In this document: piece after piece, positions 60,590 to 64,000 of the stretch
Numbering within the stretch: the first letter of the stretch is position 1
How the letters are laid out: the number at the start of each line of letters is the position of its first letter
Assembly: GCF_024707545.1 (NCBI RefSeq)
Contig: NZ_CP062229.1
Coordinates: 1,364,001 to 1,428,000, forward strand
Length of the DNA: 64,000 nt
DNA from: Mesorhizobium onobrychidis
Lineage (GTDB): Bacteria; Pseudomonadota; Alphaproteobacteria; Rhizobiales; Rhizobiaceae
Direction: 5' to 3'
Made by a program: the position numbers and the translations under genes
The notes under the pieces: model-generated
Told to the model about the DNA's origin: nothing
Seen by the model: the letters and a program-made list of their open reading frames with translations, nothing else
The model's database searches: none

Positions 60590-61619
60590 GGCTTGCCTCC
60601 CTGGCGCCGGCACGCTCGGTCGCGCCGTCTTTGCTGTCCTCGTCCTGCGCCATCGCCAACGGCGCGCCCGGTTCGCCTTCCCACAGGATCAGGCTGGCCG
60701 CGCCGATCAGTCCTGCGCGGGCGCCAAGCTGCGCTGGCACGATCGGCACATCCCGGTAGGCCAGCATGGCCCGCTGCTCGACGGTTGCCCTGATGGTTGG
60801 AGCCAACAGGTCGAAACCGTTGGCAAGGCCGCCGCCCATGACGATCAGGTCCGGCGAATAGAGGTGAAGCAGGTTGGTGAAGCCGATGCCGAGCCACCTG
60901 GCTTCCGCCTCGATCAACTCGAGCGCACTGATATCGCCGGCACGTGCGGCCTCGACGACGTGCCTGGCCGAAACGTCGCCGTCGGCCGAAAGGCGCCTGA
61001 GCAGGGAGCCGTCGCCCGGCGCTGTCAGCGCTGTGGCACGCCGCCCGAGCGCGGTTCCGGAGGCAACCGCCTCGAAACAGCCGACAGCGCCGCAGAAGCA
61101 GCGGTCGCCCTCGCCGGTGATGGTCATGTGACCGATCTCGGCGGCAAGCCCGCGCCGGCCGTGATAGATGTGGCCGTCGGCAACGACCCCGCCGCCGATG
61201 CCGGTCGATACGGTGACGAACACCAGGGATCCGGTGCCCTGGCCGGCGCCGAAGCGCCATTCGCCAAGGGCCGCCGCATTGGCGTCGTTTTCCAGCCGCA
61301 CCGGCAGGCCGAAATGCTTGCCGAGAATGTCGATCAACGGCACATCGTGCCAGCCGGCCAGCGTCGGCGGTGCGATCACGATCCCGGCTTTGGGATCGAG
61401 CGGACCCGGTGCGCCGATGCCGATGCCGACGACATCCGCCTGTGGGCGCTGTGTCAGAAGAGCCCCGGCCAGTGCGATGATCTGGCCGATCACCGCATCC
61501 GATCCCGCGATCGCCATCGTCGGCGCCGAAACCTGCGCGACAACCCGGCCGCCGCTCTCGACCAGCGCGCCGCGCAGCTCCGTTCCGCCGAGATCGAAGG
61601 CGAGGGCCAGTCTTGTCAT
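60582..61619 (-). CDS. ROK-family sugar kinase
   Basis: A 345-residue kinase (no HTH). ATP site [20 protein letters not shown]; catalytic [14 protein letters not shown] with Asp in NDANA; ROK signature [15 protein letters not shown] with the zinc cluster [14 protein letters not shown]. It phosphorylates a hexose or N-acetyl sugar. Start shares a base with the epimerase stop. Confidence 0.92.
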   Translation of the reverse strand: MTRLALAFDLGGTELRGALVESGGRVVAQVSAPTMAIAGSDAVIGQIIALAGALLTQRPQADVVGIGIGAPGPLDPKAGIVIAPPTLAGWHDVPLIDILGKHFGLPVRLENDANAAALGEWRFGAGQGTGSLVFVTVSTGIGGGVVADGHIYHGRRGLAAEIGHMTITGEGDRCFCGAVGCFEAVASGTALGRRATALTAPGDGSLLRRLSADGDVSARHVVEAARAGDISALELIEAEARWLGIGFTNLLHLYSPDLIVMGGGLANGFDLLAPTIRATVEQRAMLAYRDVPIVPAQLGARAGLIGAASLILWEGEPGAPLAMAQDEDSKDGATERAGAREASHG

Positions 61620-62341
61620 CAGGCGGCGACCTTCAGCCCATGCAGCCAGGCCATGCGCTGCGCGAGGTCGGGGTCGCCGAATGCCAGCGATCCGAGCACC
61701 ACCGTCTCGGCCCCGGCGGCGCGCAGGCGCGGCACGGTCTCGTGGCGGATGCCCCCGTCGGCAGCCAGGATGATATCGGCCTCCCGGCCGGCTTGCCGCA
61801 TCAATGTACGCGCCTCTATCAGGCGTGGGCAGGCCTGTTCGGAAAGGCTCTGGCCCTTGACGCCGATAGATGTGCCAAGAAGCGTCACAAACGCGACTTC
61901 GGGCAGGAACGGGGTGACCGCAGCGACCGGCGTTTCCAGCCTGAGCACCACGCCGGCTTCGGCGCCGAGCTCACGCGCCAGTTGCACGGCGCGCAGGCCG
62001 GCTTCGCCGTTTTCGGCATGGACGCTGACCAGGTCGGCGCCGGCCTCGATGAACTGACGCGTCTGCTCCTCGACGATCTCGGCTTCGACCATCAGGTGCA
62101 CATGGATCGGCTTTGCCGTCAGCCCGGCGATCCGCGCCACCAGGTCAGGGAAGAACAGGAAGCCGGGGGTGAAGCGGGCGTCTGCGACGTCGATGTGGTG
62201 GAGGTCGACATGAGGTTCTATGCGCTTCAGGTCGCGCTCCATATTGGCAAGATCGGCCGACCACAAGGAAAATTCGCCGAGCAGCCGGCTGCGCGGCAGG
62301 GCGGCGATGGCGTCGGGACCGGACAAGAATTTGGTCGTCAT
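61619..62341 (-). CDS. Ribulose-phosphate 3-epimerase family protein
   Basis: A 240-residue TIM barrel with EFSLWSADLANMERDLKRIE, then VDLHHIDVADARFTPGFLFF (metal His/Asp) and KPIHVHLMVEAE; late block ILAADGGIRHETVPRLRAAG. It resembles Rpe/AlsE-type 3-epimerases of phosphorylated ketoses. In this operon it probably acts after the ROK kinase. Confidence 0.9.
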   Translation of the reverse strand: MTTKFLSGPDAIAALPRSRLLGEFSLWSADLANMERDLKRIEPHVDLHHIDVADARFTPGFLFFPDLVARIAGLTAKPIHVHLMVEAEIVEEQTRQFIEAGADLVSVHAENGEAGLRAVQLARELGAEAGVVLRLETPVAAVTPFLPEVAFVTLLGTSIGVKGQSLSEQACPRLIEARTLMRQAGREADIILAADGGIRHETVPRLRAAGAETVVLGSLAFGDPDLAQRMAWLHGLKVAA

Positions 62342-63171
62342 GACGGAATGAGGCTCCGGAAATTCCAGTAGGTGTGAAGGAAGGTCGTGATCTCAGCCTG
62401 CAGCTCGGCGAAATGCCTGACGCTGTCGAGTGCCTTTGGAGAGGTTTCGGCAAAGGTTGCGCCGGGGATCGCCGCCGCGAGCGTACGGGCCGCCATCAGC
62501 GGATGCACCGCATCCATGGCATTGCCGATGACGAGCGTGGGGATGCCAAGGGCAGCGGCGTCACTCGCAGAAACACCTGGGCCGTCGGCGGCAATGTCGG
62601 CGAGGACCTGCGCGAATGGCGCGGCGTCCGGCCGGTCGAAATAGCCGAACAGCGAGGCAAGGTTGTCGGGCGCGTCGCGCTGCAGGCGCGCGGCGGTTTC
62701 CGATTGCGCGAAGATCGTCCTGGCATCGTCGGGGCCGTGGTCCAGGATAAGCTTGGCAACCTCGGCGATCGGCCGCAGGTTCACCGGCGCGCTGTCGAAA
62801 ATCCAGGCCGGCCGCACCAGCAGCAGGCCGGCGACGCGACCCGGGTGACGGCAGGCCAGGCGCAAGGCGATCGCCGCGCCCATGGAAATGCCGCCGGCGA
62901 CGAAACGGTCGAGGCCGACCTGATCGGTGGCGGCAACAACATCGTCCGCGAACATGCTCAGGCAAAACGGACGGCGGCTGCCCAGTCCGGAGGCACCGTG
63001 TCCGCGGCATTCCAGCGTGATGCGCCGCAACCCCGTCCCGGAAGGGAAAGCCTGGGCGACCTGCGCCTCGCCGCCGCCCAGCCCATGCTGAAAGACGACC
63101 GCAAGCCCGTCGCCGTGGTCGCAGACTTGCAGCGCGGCGTCATCGCGAAGCAGCGTGGCAGGGCGCGCCAT
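62338..63171 (-). CDS. Alpha/beta hydrolase
   Basis: A 277-residue hydrolase: LAVVFQHGLGGGEAQVAQAF (oxyanion), nucleophile elbow FVAGGISMGAAIALRLACRH with Ser in GISMG, acid Asp in VIGNAMDAVHPLMAA. Lactonase or esterase activity on a sugar lactone is possible. Overlaps both neighbours by a base or four. Confidence 0.88.
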   Translation of the reverse strand: MARPATLLRDDAALQVCDHGDGLAVVFQHGLGGGEAQVAQAFPSGTGLRRITLECRGHGASGLGSRRPFCLSMFADDVVAATDQVGLDRFVAGGISMGAAIALRLACRHPGRVAGLLLVRPAWIFDSAPVNLRPIAEVAKLILDHGPDDARTIFAQSETAARLQRDAPDNLASLFGYFDRPDAAPFAQVLADIAADGPGVSASDAAALGIPTLVIGNAMDAVHPLMAARTLAAAIPGATFAETSPKALDSVRHFAELQAEITTFLHTYWNFRSLIPS

Positions 63172-63989
63172 CAGATCAGCCCCTTCAGGAAGCGGGCAAC
63201 CGCAGGCGCTTCGTCGGCCGAAAGGCCGTGCGTGACCAGCGCCTCGTCAAAGCCAGATACTTTCAGGCGGGCGACGAAATCCCCAAAGTCGACGACACCT
63301 TGCCCGGCGGTGGCGAAGCGGCCGTCGGCAAAGCGGTCCTTGGCGTGCGCCATGGCGACATGGCCTGCCGTGGTTTCGACCGCAGCGGCCACGATGGCGC
63401 GTGCTTCCTCGGGGCTCGCCTGTTCGAACAGGTTGGCCGGATCGAGCACGACGCGCAGCCGTTTCGAGCCCATCTCGGCGATGAGGCGCATCGCGTCCGA
63501 CGCCGAGGTGACGATGTTGGCCTGTTCGGGCTCGATGCCGAGATCGACGCCGTGGCGCTCGGCGAGTTGCAGCGCCTTTTCCATCTCGCTCGCCATGTCG
63601 TCCCATGCCTCAGGGGCGGCATTGTCAGGGTGATACGCCCACTGATCGTCCGCGTTGCGCGTTCCCGTGCACAAGGTGACCAAGGGAACGGACAGGGATG
63701 CCGCGGCCTTGATGACCACGCCAAGCCGGCGCAGGCCGTCGTCGCGCATAGCCCTGTCGGGATGGGCCATGTTGTAGGTGCCGGAGAGCGCCACCAGCGC
63801 GACACCGCAAGCATTTGACGCGGCCGCGATGGCATGAATGGCGTCTTCCGGTACCGCATCCGGCATCGACGGCAGGCCGGCGCAGGCCAGGTTGAACTGG
63901 GCGACGGCAAATCCCGCGTCGCGGACCGCCGCCAGCACGACGGCCGGTTCGCTGCCCGGGAAGGTCTTGGCGAACACCCCGATCTGCAT
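63171..63989 (-). CDS. Sugar phosphate isomerase/epimerase (TIM barrel, AP-endonuclease-2 family)
   Basis: A 272-residue protein: MQIGVFAKTFPGSEPAVVLA start, LAERHGVDLGIEPEQANIVT (metal Glu), RLRVVLDPANLFEQASPEEA (Asp), HVAMAHAKDRFADGRF (His/Asp). It is the first gene of the visible operon, within the window by ten bases. Substrate unknown. Confidence 0.9.
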   Translation of the reverse strand: MQIGVFAKTFPGSEPAVVLAAVRDAGFAVAQFNLACAGLPSMPDAVPEDAIHAIAAASNACGVALVALSGTYNMAHPDRAMRDDGLRRLGVVIKAAASLSVPLVTLCTGTRNADDQWAYHPDNAAPEAWDDMASEMEKALQLAERHGVDLGIEPEQANIVTSASDAMRLIAEMGSKRLRVVLDPANLFEQASPEEARAIVAAAVETTAGHVAMAHAKDRFADGRFATAGQGVVDFGDFVARLKVSGFDEALVTHGLSADEAPAVARFLKGLI

Positions 63990-64000
63990 CAGACCGCTCC

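Overview
The window is a high-GC chromosome segment of an alphaproteobacterium, most likely a Mesorhizobium-like member of the Hyphomicrobiales. The main evidence is a complete PhyR-NepR-EcfG general stress response (GSR) locus, three HWE-family histidine kinases, a rhizobial-type pst operon whose PstA has a long N-terminal extension, and many ABC sugar transporters. This placement is inference from gene content; no 16S gene is present.

Layout. 1-8.4 kb: the start of an RluA-type pseudouridine synthase gene (it runs off the left edge), a short VOC pair, tRNA-Glu(CTC), then a patchy accessory stretch. That stretch holds a stand-alone RAMA-like domain protein, a glutathione-S-transferase with a histone-H1-like Lys/Ala tail, a GNAT-like protein, small orphan proteins and an intact IS630-family element. 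8.4-15.4 kb: pstSCAB-phoU-phoB behind a three-unit Pho box. 15.6-20.5 kb: a ROK repressor divergent from xylF-xylH-xylG, with a perfect palindromic operator on the xyl promoter. 20.6-33.2 kb: a stress-signalling island with three HWE kinases, phyR, nepR-ecfG, a FATGUY-like single-domain response regulator and a set of small envelope proteins, a lipid-kinase gene and a PRC-barrel gene. I found nine copies of an EcfG-type promoter (GGAAC-N16-CGTT) here, all with a 16-base spacer and each in front of a gene. 33.2-40.3 kb: a phosphonate monoester hydrolase/sulfatase-like enzyme, an MhqO/MhqD-like quinone-detoxification operon, an M19 dipeptidase and an amine oxidase. 40.3-44.6 kb: a hybrid kinase, an OmpR-type regulator, and a divergent OmpR-type regulator with a degenerate receiver. 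45-50.6 kb: L,D-transpeptidase, then an RND efflux pump with a divergent TetR repressor and palindromic operator. 50.7-54.6 kb: an iron/phosphonate-type ABC transporter that looks damaged and rearranged, with its ATPase gene convergent to a frameshifted permease gene. 55-59 kb: a CUT2 sugar ABC transporter with a Gfo/Idh/MocA dehydrogenase. 59.5-64 kb: a tightly overlapping operon for uptake and phosphorylation/epimerisation of an unidentified sugar or polyol.

How the genes work together. In the stress island PhyR (when phosphorylated by HWE kinases) should bind NepR and free EcfG, which then reads the nine promoters, including those of phyR, nepR-ecfG and one HWE kinase, giving positive feedback. 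PhoB in turn should act at the Pho box before pstS. The remaining cassettes are separate local units each with its own regulator. No CRISPR array, prophage or rRNA operon was seen, and I did not find a clearly undescribed system; the densest novel signal is the GSR promoter cluster.
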